Assembly: GCA_902495705.1 (NCBI GenBank)
Contig: CABUXT010000001.1
Location: 1-64,000, forward strand
DNA length: 64,000 nt
From: an uncultured cyanobacterium
GTDB taxonomy: Bacteria > Cyanobacteriota > Vampirovibrionia > Gastranaerophilales > Gastranaerophilaceae
Direction: 5' to 3'
Below the pieces are notes generated by a model. The model saw only the letters and a program-made list of their open reading frames with translations. It was not told the DNA's origin and did not search any database. Shown here piece after piece: positions 43,081 through 51,722 of this stretch; the first letter of the stretch is position 1, and every line of letters begins with the position of its first letter. Position numbers and translations under genes: made by a program.

Positions 43081-43121
43081 ATAGCCCTTTTTGTTCAATT
43101 AGAAATTCCACAGAGGATAAC

Positions 43122-43150
43122 TTTACACCAATATTTATTTTTTGTATAAT
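43122..43150 (+). promoter_or_regulatory. Promoter giving a predicted leaderless mlaE mRNA
   Basis: TTTACA at 43122-43127, a 17-nt spacer and TATAAT at 43145-43150, then 6 nt to the ATG at 43157. Confidence 0.65.
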
Positions 43151-43156
43151 CCTGAT

Positions 43157-43966
43157 ATGATAACATTGCAAAAATACCTTAAACAATCAGCTACATACAA
43201 AGTCTTTTCACACTTGTTGATTGTTTTTGCAGATTTTTTGGACACATTGGGCAAGATTATCCAACTTGGCTACCATGTGTTTAGAAGTGTTATGAAAGGC
43301 GAAATCGAGAGAAAAGAACTAATCGCGCAATGTGACAGATTCGGAGTAAGTTCACTACCGATTACACTATCCATTGTCGGTATGACATCAATCATTGTAG
43401 CCTCTCAAGTTGCGCACGAAATGGTAAAACAAGGCGGCAGCAACTTTGTCGGACTCCTTATGACAATATTAATTGTCAGAGAAGTCGGTGCAATTATGTC
43501 AGGTTTTGCAATAACATCTATGATTGGTTCATCTTTGGCATCTGAACTTGCAACGATGAGAGTAACAGAACAAGTTGACGCGATAGAAGTTCTTGGAGTT
43601 GACCCTGTTAGCTACTTGTTTGTTCCAAGAGTTTTGTCAGGAATAATTATGATGCCGTTTGTTGTAATTTTGGCATCTGTTGTTGGTGTTTTACTTGGTG
43701 CAGTAACTTCTGATGTATTTGCAGGCTTATCATATAGAGCATATTTTGATTCTGCTTGGATTGGGCTGTATATGAAAGATTTAGGGGTTTGTTTACTAAA
43801 AGCTGCAGCTTTTGGCGGAACAATTTCTCTAATCAGCTGTACTTGCGGATATTTCGCATCAGGTGGAGCTAAAGGCGTTGGTATTGCAACAACCAAAGCG
43901 GTTGTTTGGTCATTTATTGCAATAGTTATACTAGATATGGTATTTGCGGTTTTATTTTTCTTTTAA
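43157..43966 (+). CDS. mlaE: MlaE-family ABC transporter permease
   Basis: A 269-residue inner membrane permease of the MlaE/TGD1 family, which moves phospholipids or related lipids between the membranes of diderm cells. It has about five to six helices and the family segments GVSSLPITLSIVGMTSIIVA, REVGAIMSGFAITSMIGSSL, the conserved EQVDAIEVLGVDPVSYLFVPR and CGYFASGGAKGVGIATTKAVV. The start at 43157 is favoured by the -10 box 6 nt upstream. The ATPase gene follows after 19 bp. The substrate-binding MlaD gene is not adjacent. Confidence 0.92.
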   Translation: MITLQKYLKQSATYKVFSHLLIVFADFLDTLGKIIQLGYHVFRSVMKGEIERKELIAQCDRFGVSSLPITLSIVGMTSIIVASQVAHEMVKQGGSNFVGLLMTILIVREVGAIMSGFAITSMIGSSLASELATMRVTEQVDAIEVLGVDPVSYLFVPRVLSGIIMMPFVVILASVVGVLLGAVTSDVFAGLSYRAYFDSAWIGLYMKDLGVCLLKAAAFGGTISLISCTCGYFASGGAKGVGIATTKAVVWSFIAIVILDMVFAVLFFF

Positions 43967-43985
43967 TTTGTGTAAGGATAGAGTT

Positions 43986-44705
43986 ATGAGTATAGAAGTT
44001 AGAAATCTTGTAAAAAAATTTGATGATAAAGTTGTAATAAACGACATTTCATTTAAAGTAGCTGATGGCGAAATCCTTGCAATCGTAGGATTTTCAGGTT
44101 CAGGTAAAAGTACGGTATTAAAACTTATTTGCGGACTTATCCCATTTGACAGTGGCGAAATCATCACATCAGAAGGCGATATCGCAATGGTTTTCCAATA
44201 TTCGGCATTATTTGACTCACTTACGGTTGCGGAGAACATTGCATTTGCACTGAATGAAAGAAAAGATTTGCGAAAACTCTACACCGCAGAACAAGTTAAA
44301 CAAATTGTTTCTGAAAAGCTTGAACTTGTAGGGCTAAAAGGGATTGAAAACAAATATCCGTCAGAACTTTCAGGCGGTATGCAAAAAAGGGTAAGTTTTG
44401 CACGAGCTATCGTTACAAAACCTAACACAATTTTGTATGATGAACCGACAGCAGGCCTTGACCCTATGTCTTCAACTTTGATTGAAGATTATATTGTTAC
44501 ACTGAAACGAGAAATCAACGCGGCATCAATTGTTGTAACGCACCAAATGTCAACAATTACAAGGACTGCTGACAGAGTTATAATGCTATATGATGGCAAA
44601 ATTGTATTTGAAGGCACTCCGTCAGAATTATTAAAGCAAGATAACCCTTACACAAAACAATTTGTAACCGCATCACTTGACGGACCGATGAAAATGAAAG
44701 CGTAA
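43986..44705 (+). CDS. mlaF: MlaF-type ABC transporter ATPase
   Basis: A 239-residue ATPase that powers the MlaE permease. Walker A GFSGSGKST, Q-loop AMVFQYSALFDSL, signature LSGGMQKRVSFARAI, Walker B ILYDEPTAGLDP and the switch His in VVTHQMST are all present. AAGGA precedes the ATG at 43986; a longer frame from 43944 overlapping mlaE was rejected. It belongs to a run of same-strand genes that continues to yqeK. Confidence 0.93.
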   Translation: MSIEVRNLVKKFDDKVVINDISFKVADGEILAIVGFSGSGKSTVLKLICGLIPFDSGEIITSEGDIAMVFQYSALFDSLTVAENIAFALNERKDLRKLYTAEQVKQIVSEKLELVGLKGIENKYPSELSGGMQKRVSFARAIVTKPNTILYDEPTAGLDPMSSTLIEDYIVTLKREINAASIVVTHQMSTITRTADRVIMLYDGKIVFEGTPSELLKQDNPYTKQFVTASLDGPMKMKA

Positions 44706-44729
44706 TTTGGTAAATTGAGGAATTTAGAT

Positions 44730-45971
44730 ATGGAAAATTTATTTAACGAATATGTTATGGCTTTAGATACTTATATTATGGTTAAGTTGAAAGAAAAAAC
44801 AGCACAACTTTCGGAATCTTTGACTAAGAAAAACCGTGCTCCGATTGCACTTTCTATGGGTGCTCCGACAGCTAACCCACCTGCTATGCTTATCGAAAAG
44901 TTAAAAGAATTTTTAACAGAGTCTAATATCCATACCTACTCCGTAACAAGAGGTGAATTATTCTACCGTCAAGCAATTGCACAAAAAATGCAAGACAGAT
45001 TTGGAGTAACGCTTGATGTAAATTCTGAAATCTTTTCTCTTTTGGGTTCAAAAGACGGACTTGCAAACTTGATAAGATTTATTATCACACCTGAACATGA
45101 AGAAAAAGAAAAGGACATCCTGCTTATCCCAGACCCGGGGTACGCTTCTTATGGGCAAATGGTGCAATGTTCAGGCGGAAAAGCTTATCCGATTCCGCTA
45201 ACCAAAGAAAACAACTACCAACCTGATATGGAAGAAGTTTTGGCTAAATTGGTTGAAGACGGATATAACCCAAATAAGGTAAAAGCTGTAATTATCAACT
45301 ATCCAAACAATCCGCTCGGGGTTTCAGCAACTAAAGAATATGTTAAAACTGTTGTTGATTTTTGTAAAAAACACGGATACTTGTTGATTTCTGATGCAGC
45401 TTATTGTGATGTTTATTTTGACGAAAATCAAAAACCGTTCAGCGTATTAGAGTTAGATGGGGCAAAAGATGTTACAGTTGAATTATTCACACTATCAAAA
45501 CCTTACGCCATAACAGGATGGAGACTTGGTTGGATTTGCGGTAACAAAGAGGTTTTATCTCGCTTTGGCAAAGGTAAATCAACCATTGATAACGGAATAT
45601 TCAAAGCATTGCAAAAAGCCTGTGCATACATTATGAACGCACCTGAAGGGGAAGAATATATCGCAAACGCTAACGCAGGTTTCAGACGTAAGCAAGCTAT
45701 TATGATAAAAGGCTTGAGAGAACTTGGTTGGGAAATCAAAGATGAAGACATTCCTCATACAACATTTTATCTATGGTTACCAATTCCAAGAAAATACGAT
45801 TCTTCTTTCAAATTCTGCGAAGATTTGTTAGAAAAATCAGGTGTTGTTGTAGTTCCGGGAGATGCATTCGGAAAATACGGACAAGGATTTTTCAGAATTT
45901 CTTACGTTTGTTCTGATGAAAAACTTCAAGAAGTAATCGACAGAATGAAAGCTGACGGTTTCAGATACTAG
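44730..45971 (+). CDS. PLP-dependent class I/II aminotransferase
   Basis: A 413-residue fold-type I aminotransferase. Motifs are IPDPGYASYGQM, the NYPNNPLGVSAT block, SDAAYCDVYFD with the Asp that contacts the PLP ring nitrogen, and TLSKPYAITGWRLGW with the PLP-binding Lys. The pattern resembles aspartate and LL-diaminopimelate aminotransferases; the substrate cannot be settled by eye. GAGGA lies before the ATG at 44730; the ORF extends 5 codons further upstream. It starts 24 bp after mlaF and is followed closely by nadD. Confidence 0.85.
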   Translation: MENLFNEYVMALDTYIMVKLKEKTAQLSESLTKKNRAPIALSMGAPTANPPAMLIEKLKEFLTESNIHTYSVTRGELFYRQAIAQKMQDRFGVTLDVNSEIFSLLGSKDGLANLIRFIITPEHEEKEKDILLIPDPGYASYGQMVQCSGGKAYPIPLTKENNYQPDMEEVLAKLVEDGYNPNKVKAVIINYPNNPLGVSATKEYVKTVVDFCKKHGYLLISDAAYCDVYFDENQKPFSVLELDGAKDVTVELFTLSKPYAITGWRLGWICGNKEVLSRFGKGKSTIDNGIFKALQKACAYIMNAPEGEEYIANANAGFRRKQAIMIKGLRELGWEIKDEDIPHTTFYLWLPIPRKYDSSFKFCEDLLEKSGVVVVPGDAFGKYGQGFFRISYVCSDEKLQEVIDRMKADGFRY

Positions 45972-45980
45972 GATAAGATT

Positions 45981-46571
45981 ATGGAAATTTGTGTTTTTCA
46001 AGGAACATTCAATCCTATACACAATGCACATTTAAGAGTTGGTGAATTTGTAGTAAATCATTACAATTTTGATAAACTCTTATTCATTCCTGCCGCAAAT
46101 CCGCCACACAAGCACCTTGTTGAAGATAATTCGCACCACAGGTTAAAAATGGTAGAACTTGCGACTGCCAACAATCCTAAATTTGAAGTATCTGATATTG
46201 AATACCAAAGAGGAGGCAAATCCTACACCTGCCTCACTATTGAAGAACTTTACAAGCAATACAAATTGAATAGCAAAATCAAATTTATCATCGGAACAGA
46301 TGCATTTGCCAAAATTGAATCTTGGTATGAAACAGATAAGTTAAAAAAACTTGTAAAATTTATCGTGTTTATAAGGGAAGACAATTTCGAAAGTTCAAAG
46401 TATGATTATCTAAAAGAGAAAGAATATGATTTTGATTTTCAAACTCTGCCTTTTGAAGATATCTCATCAACAGAATTGAGAGAAAAAATAAAATGCGGTG
46501 AAGATATTTCACCTTACGTTCCAAACTCAGTAAAGGAGTACATTTTAGAAAATGGATTATATAAAAATTAG
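45981..46571 (+). CDS. nadD: Nicotinate-nucleotide adenylyltransferase
   Basis: Transfers AMP from ATP to nicotinate mononucleotide in NAD synthesis. A 196-residue nucleotidyltransferase with FQGTFNPIHNAHLRVGEF (the GxFxPxHxxH motif), LLFIPAANPPHK, FIIGTDAFAKIESW and the ISSTELREKI motif near the end. It starts 9 bp after the aminotransferase gene and overlaps yqeK by 20 nt, a pairing that is widely conserved. Confidence 0.94.
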   Translation: MEICVFQGTFNPIHNAHLRVGEFVVNHYNFDKLLFIPAANPPHKHLVEDNSHHRLKMVELATANNPKFEVSDIEYQRGGKSYTCLTIEELYKQYKLNSKIKFIIGTDAFAKIESWYETDKLKKLVKFIVFIREDNFESSKYDYLKEKEYDFDFQTLPFEDISSTELREKIKCGEDISPYVPNSVKEYILENGLYKN

Positions 46572-47148
46572 CACGGAAGAATTATTAGATTGGCTGAAAA
46601 AGAATTTAAACGAAGAGCGCTACGAGCACTCACTGGGAACAGCAGATTGCGCCAAAGATTTAGCTCAAAAATATAATTTAGATACAGAAAAAGCCTATGT
46701 TGCAGGTTTGCTGCATGATTGCGCTAAATGTTTTTCAACAGAAAAATTATTATCTATGATTGAAGATAATCACTTGGATGTGGAAGATATCGAAAAAATG
46801 AATTACAAAACTTTGCACGCACCTGTTAGCGCCTTTGTTGCAGAAAAAGATTTTGGCGTGACAGATAAAGAAATTCTATCATCTATCAGATGGCACACCA
46901 TCGGCAAAGTCGAAATGAGCGATTTTGAAAAAATAATTTTCCTTGCCGACAAAATAGAAACTCGCACAAGAGAACCTGAACACGCTCAGCCAATCCGCGA
47001 CAAATTGCAAGGGAAAAACGGCTTAAATGAAGCTTTGCTCCAATGTTACAGACAAACTATCAAGAGCCTTGTCGATAGAGATTTGAAAATTTGTCCGATT
47101 ACTATTGATATTTACAACAAATTGGAAGACGAGCTTTGTATTAAGTAA
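46552..47148 (+). CDS. yqeK: YqeK-family HD-domain phosphohydrolase
   Basis: A 198-residue HD enzyme; characterised YqeK proteins hydrolyse diadenosine tetraphosphate symmetrically. The metal motif is visible in RYEHSLGTADCAKDLAQ, AGLLHDCAK with the HD pair, LHAPVSAFVAEKDFGV and SSIRWHTIGKVEMSDFEKII, ending with the Asp in FLADKIET. The start overlaps nadD by 20 nt, so translation is coupled. Confidence 0.92.
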   Translation: MDYIKISTEELLDWLKKNLNEERYEHSLGTADCAKDLAQKYNLDTEKAYVAGLLHDCAKCFSTEKLLSMIEDNHLDVEDIEKMNYKTLHAPVSAFVAEKDFGVTDKEILSSIRWHTIGKVEMSDFEKIIFLADKIETRTREPEHAQPIRDKLQGKNGLNEALLQCYRQTIKSLVDRDLKICPITIDIYNKLEDELCIK

Positions 47149-47212
47149 GTTTGCAAGTTGTTATATTTCTTAACTTTTATGGTACAATTGAGGAAAAACA
47201 GAGAGGGCACAA

Positions 47213-49246
47213 ATGAAATTACTTGAAATTAAGAATAATTTAGTGAAGTTATCTTATGCTGAAACTGAAAATCCGATACTTGGAAGATTCATCATCTTAG
47301 GTTCAAATGAAAAATCTTATGTTGCCCAATTTGTCAACTTAAAATCTGACACGGTAAACAACTACGCAATCGCAAAATTGTTGTTCACATTCACTCCTGA
47401 CGGCGTTGTTGATAATTATGACGGTTCTGTTCCGAATATGGATTCTGAATTGTCATTTTTGGCTGCAGAAGAATTGTTGAATCTTTTGCCTGTTGAAACA
47501 CCTGTCAAAATAGGTAATCTTGCACAACAAGATGAAATGTTAAGCCTTGATATCTCTGTTTTTGAAAGAAATTTTACAATCTTTGTAGAAAAAGACACCA
47601 ACAAAAAAACTTTTATTTCAAACTGTGTAAGACAGTTGTTCCAAATGAAGGAAAAAAGCGTTATTGTCGATACTTGCAACTTGTTTGAAGATTATCCTAA
47701 AATCGTGTTCACTAAAGATTTTAAACTTCCGCTTAATTCAAAAATGATTGACTATATTTTTGAATACGAATTGGCAGAAGTAGACGCATCAACCAAAGCG
47801 GTTATTCAAGATATTTTTTATGCCGTTCAACAATATATCAAAACTCTTGATTTTGAATTTTTGCCGATTGACAACTTTGTTGACGTTGTTGCTAATCAAT
47901 ACAAAGATATTCAAATGCCGGAATTAGCATTATTAAAAAACAAATTGCTAAAATACAGAGATGCGAATGTTTTCGCTAACACTAAAGAAGAAGTTTTGGC
48001 ATTTAAAGAAAAATTAAACGAAAAGAATTGTTCAATTATTGACCTGAAAGATATAAATGAACCGTTACAAAAAGAGGTTATGTCATTTATTCACCAAGCA
48101 TTGACAGAATATGAAAAATATATTTATTTCTTTGCACCACTGACAGACAGCAATTCTGACAAAAAATTATTAAAACAATTTATAAATAATAACCACGTGT
48201 TTACAACAATCCTAGTAAGTTCTTCTTACAAATACGCACAAGAACTTAAACAACACGCGCAAAACATTTTGTTGTTCACACCAAACGACATGAATCACGA
48301 TTTTGCCGCATATAATACATTCTTAAACAAATTAAATCCTGATGAATGTATCGCTTATGGCAAATTGACACAAGGAATCCCATTTATCGTTGATATGAGC
48401 GATTTAGACCTGGATTTGACATTGGAAGATGTTTTGGGCGACAAATATCAATTTGTTCCTGTCAGCGATAATATGCAACTTGTTAAAACCGATGAAAACG
48501 GAAACCAAACACCTGTAAACTTCGCTCCGGAATTAGCTCAAGAGGAAATGCCAATTGAGCAAGAGGAAATCGCGGTAGCCCCTGAACCTATACAGGAAGA
48601 AATTTCTGATTTTTCTCAAGAAGAAACCGTGATAGATGAAGAAGTTCCGCAAATTGAAGAATCAGGTATTATTGATGAACCTGCAATTGAACTTCCGCAA
48701 GAACAGCCGGAAGAAAATAATCAAAATATTGTAGAACCGATTTCAAATATTTTGGATGATGAACCTATTAGCGAAGAAGAGCCAAATCTTACAGAAGACG
48801 ATTTGGAACTTGAACCACTGCCTGAACCTGAAGATTTGCATAGTTTTTCTGATATGTTATCTGAAGAAGATGATTTAACAGAAGATGCGTTGGAACAAGA
48901 TGACACAACGCTAACAGAAGATGATTTGAATTTTATTGACGATAACCAAATCGCTCAACCATCAGGAATGTTTGATGAACAAGAGCCTGAAATCACAGAT
49001 GATTACCAAGAATCACCGTATGTTGAAGAGCAAACACCGGTAGTTCCGGTATATCCGGCAGAACAGGAACCTGAAAAAGAGTCCGGCGATTTTCAACAAG
49101 GTGATAGTGTTACCCACCCAAGATACGGTCGTGGGGTAGTTGAAAAAATTATCAAATACGGAAACAAGACTCTTTGCTCAATTTCATTTGAAAATGTTGG
49201 CAGAAGACTCCTCGACCCAACAATTTCTGAATTGAATAAGTTGTAG
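47213..49246 (+). CDS. Acidic protein with UvrD/PcrA-type C-terminal domain
   Basis: A 677-residue cytoplasmic protein. Residues 1-440 form a domain not recognised by eye; a Walker-like nucleotide site is not visible. Residues about 443-626 are strongly acidic and Pro/Gln/Glu-rich with loose repeats such as LTEDDLELEPLPEPEDL and LTEDDLNFIDD, probably disordered. The last 50 residues (GDSVTHPRYGRGVVEKI, then LCSISFENVGRRLL) match the small Tudor-like domain found at the end of UvrD/PcrA helicases, which contacts RNA polymerase. There is no helicase domain. GAGAGGG precedes the ATG. A role around transcription or repair is inference. Confidence 0.72.
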   Translation: MKLLEIKNNLVKLSYAETENPILGRFIILGSNEKSYVAQFVNLKSDTVNNYAIAKLLFTFTPDGVVDNYDGSVPNMDSELSFLAAEELLNLLPVETPVKIGNLAQQDEMLSLDISVFERNFTIFVEKDTNKKTFISNCVRQLFQMKEKSVIVDTCNLFEDYPKIVFTKDFKLPLNSKMIDYIFEYELAEVDASTKAVIQDIFYAVQQYIKTLDFEFLPIDNFVDVVANQYKDIQMPELALLKNKLLKYRDANVFANTKEEVLAFKEKLNEKNCSIIDLKDINEPLQKEVMSFIHQALTEYEKYIYFFAPLTDSNSDKKLLKQFINNNHVFTTILVSSSYKYAQELKQHAQNILLFTPNDMNHDFAAYNTFLNKLNPDECIAYGKLTQGIPFIVDMSDLDLDLTLEDVLGDKYQFVPVSDNMQLVKTDENGNQTPVNFAPELAQEEMPIEQEEIAVAPEPIQEEISDFSQEETVIDEEVPQIEESGIIDEPAIELPQEQPEENNQNIVEPISNILDDEPISEEEPNLTEDDLELEPLPEPEDLHSFSDMLSEEDDLTEDALEQDDTTLTEDDLNFIDDNQIAQPSGMFDEQEPEITDDYQESPYVEEQTPVVPVYPAEQEPEKESGDFQQGDSVTHPRYGRGVVEKIIKYGNKTLCSISFENVGRRLLDPTISELNKL

Positions 49247-49720
49247 GGTTTGCCATTCAAAGCAATTTTTAATGTAGGGTGGGCTCACCAGCCCACCACT
49301 AAATATTACGTTGTCGGCATAGCAATGCCGACCCTACTTTGAGAAATTAAACACTTGAGGCTATGTCATTCTGAACTGCGGATTTTGGCAAGTGCGCCGT
49401 GTGAGCGTAGCGAACCCAGCACGTCTTGGCGAGAGCTGCGTTGAGCCGCCAATAATCCAAGACTGATTCAGGGTCTATCCATTTGATTAAAAAATAATGC
49501 ATTGTGGTCAAATTTTTAAATCAACATTGATAGATTCTGAATAGCAAGAAAATTATGTGTTCGTACACTCACACAAATTTTCTAAGCTTTCAGAATGACG
49601 ATAAAAAATCACGCTCGGCATTAAACGGCAACGCTCGGCTTATTGGCGGTTCCCCGCGGAGCGCAATTGCAGAACAAAACACACCATGGTTGGTGGCATA
49701 ATACCCCGTCCGGTGAGGAC
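49247..49720. repeat. Repeat cluster
   Basis: Holds a GTGGGCT/AGCCCAC hairpin at 49277-49297; a GTCGGCATAGCAATGCCGAC hairpin near 49314-49333; a copy at 49364-49475 of the unit at 6305-6427; the long palindrome at 49518-49600; and a GC-richer stretch at about 49610-49720 (AACGCTCGGC and GGTTCCCCGCGGAGCGCAAT) that matches nothing else in the window. No gene is visible. Confidence 0.7.
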
Positions 49721-49747
49721 AAAAAAATACCGCTTGAAACAGCGGTA
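49721..49747 (-). terminator. Rho-independent terminator of the gene at 49808
   Basis: TACCGCT (49728-49734) pairs with AGCGGTA (49741-49747); on the minus strand seven T follow. Confidence 0.85.
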
Positions 49748-49807
49748 GGGAAAAGTTACGAAAAATAATTGTAGGGGAAAATATAAATAATAAATTGTTA
49801 ATCTGTC

Positions 49808-51256
49808 TTATGCATTAAAAATACTGAATGATTTTTCAACATTGTTGCTGATTACTTTCTTAACAGAATCATATTCAGTTTGTAATGCGTTGTGTTCTGA
49901 TTCAAGTTTGTTCAATTGCAAGTCAAATTGTTTGTCTTGGCTTTCCAATTTGTCCATTCTTGATTGATATTCTTGTTCAGCTATTGCCATTGCTGATTTG
50001 TCTTCTTTTTCTGTGATTGAAGAATCATCGTCTAATGTTGTATTGATGAATGATTTTTCAGAAGTTGAATAGTATGACAATACCAAGTTGCCAGCTTTCA
50101 ATTGTTTTACAAACCAGTCATATTCTTTCAAATTAGTTTCATTTTTAGTTGTGGTGAAACCGTTTGCTCTCATTTCATTAAATATGTTTTTGTAGTAATT
50201 AACCATTTCTTTGTCATATTTAAGATTTTGAGAAGTACCTGAAACTTTGTCATTATAATAAGCTTCTGTGATTGCTACTGCATAGTCATATAATTCACGT
50301 TGTGCAGTTGTTGTACCTTCAAAATTCAATGCTTTTGATGATTTTGTAACATCGTAGCTTGTTCCGCCTTCTGAAACATAAGAACCGTCAGCTTGTTTTG
50401 TAAGGTAGTTTTTGTAGCTTTCACTGATTAAATTTTCACTAGGGTCAGCATAAAGGGCATCAACTTCAACCTCAGTACCTTCTTGGTTTTTGTAAGTGAA
50501 TTTTTTAGTTTCAGTGTTATATTTTACGCCATCTACAACCTGATAATCATCTGTACCTTGTTGGTCTTCAGTTTGGTAACATACAACAGTTGAAGTTGTT
50601 CCATCATCATTTTCAACAGTTCTTGCTTCTAATGCATATCTTTCTTTGTAGTAGCCATTGCTATCTTTGAACAAGTCAATATTTTGACCGTCTTTTGTTG
50701 CATAAGCGGTATCATAAGTAGGATATCCGTCATAAGAATCACTGCTGAATGATGTATATCCAAAATTTAAAATGTGTTCGCCATCGTTGTCGTTGATACT
50801 TTTACCAACTGATGCCAAATATTTATCCCAAGCTTCGTGAACAGCCTCTTTTGATTCTGTTACTTTTGAAACATCAATATCAGATTGAGTGTATTCTAAA
50901 TCTCTTAAAAATCTGTTAAAATCACCGTTGTTTTTTTCGTAAGCTTTTGCAATGGTAGAATTTACCAAAACTTTGCCTTCTTTATCTTTAACAAGATATT
51001 GTTTGCCATTAGCAACAGTGTTGCAGCCTGTAATTTGATTGTAAGTTAAATCAGCATAATTTGCTTCAGAATTGTTATAACCTGTCAAAACTTGATATTT
51101 AGTTTTGTTCAAAGCATCTAAGTAAGCATCGTTAATCTGTTCTGAATTATCAGAAAGACGTTGCTTAGAGTAAGCGATAGACTGCTGTTCCATCTCATTG
51201 TTTGAGAGTCTTGCAGTTATGCTTAACAATCTGGCTTGTGATGCTGCCATACCCAT
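49808..51256 (-). CDS. Large hypothetical protein with coiled-coil ends
   Basis: A 482-residue protein. The N-terminus (MGMAASQARLLSITARLSNN) and C-terminus (a heptad-rich region ending KVISNNVEKSFSIFNA) are helical, like the paired coiled coils of flagellar hook-associated and rod-type proteins. The middle is Asp/Ser/Thr/Tyr-rich with many DGxxY-like beta segments. No signal peptide. No family is identified; a filament or secretion-system component is a possibility from the layout only. The start at 51256 gives AAAGGA upstream; a TTG four codons earlier is an alternative. Confidence 0.65.
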   Translation of the reverse strand: MGMAASQARLLSITARLSNNEMEQQSIAYSKQRLSDNSEQINDAYLDALNKTKYQVLTGYNNSEANYADLTYNQITGCNTVANGKQYLVKDKEGKVLVNSTIAKAYEKNNGDFNRFLRDLEYTQSDIDVSKVTESKEAVHEAWDKYLASVGKSINDNDGEHILNFGYTSFSSDSYDGYPTYDTAYATKDGQNIDLFKDSNGYYKERYALEARTVENDDGTTSTVVCYQTEDQQGTDDYQVVDGVKYNTETKKFTYKNQEGTEVEVDALYADPSENLISESYKNYLTKQADGSYVSEGGTSYDVTKSSKALNFEGTTTAQRELYDYAVAITEAYYNDKVSGTSQNLKYDKEMVNYYKNIFNEMRANGFTTTKNETNLKEYDWFVKQLKAGNLVLSYYSTSEKSFINTTLDDDSSITEKEDKSAMAIAEQEYQSRMDKLESQDKQFDLQLNKLESEHNALQTEYDSVKKVISNNVEKSFSIFNA

Positions 51257-51722
51257 AGTGCTTAACAATTCCTTTCAATCATTTTCGTATCGTACTCATG
51301 TTTACGGCGTATTTGGGTGGAAACTTTAAGAAATTGAGGGAGTTTGTTAAGAATTTGTAACATTCAAAAATTTTGTCACACGGAACTACGGAATGACATA
51401 GTGATAAAGGTGGGCTGGTGAGCCCACCCTACAATTACTAAGCATATAATTCTATGTCATTCTGAAAGCTTAGAAAATTTGTGTGAGGGCACGAACACAT
51501 AATTTTCTTGCTATTCAGAATCTATCAATGTTGATTTTACTCTAATTGTCACCCTGAACTCGTTTCAGGGTCTCTAATATTGCAAGTTTTGCCTAAGAAT
51601 AATATGTTTTATTTGAGATGCTGAAACAAGTTCAGCATGACTAAAATAAATTACTTGTCATTCCGCTGTTCAGAATGACATTGACCTTAGTGTTTTATTT
51701 GAGACCGTGACAGCATAAAAAC
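51257..51722. repeat. Repeat cluster
   Basis: Holds a GTGGGCT/AGCCCAC hairpin at 51409-51430, the long palindrome in inverse orientation at 51455-51538 and short CTGAA/TTCAG palindromes at about 51548-51575 and 51616-51643. The first 60 bp carry the promoter region of the gene at 49808. No gene is visible. Confidence 0.7.

Noticed and set aside
42974..43186. N-terminal extension of the TPR gene by 71 codons
   Set aside because: The extension translates a palindromic repeat and the promoter itself; the TATAAT box sits 9 nt before the internal ATG at 42973.
49610..49720. GC-richer stretch considered as a tRNA
   Set aside because: It does not fold into a cloverleaf by eye; no T-loop GTTCRA motif with matching acceptor arms.
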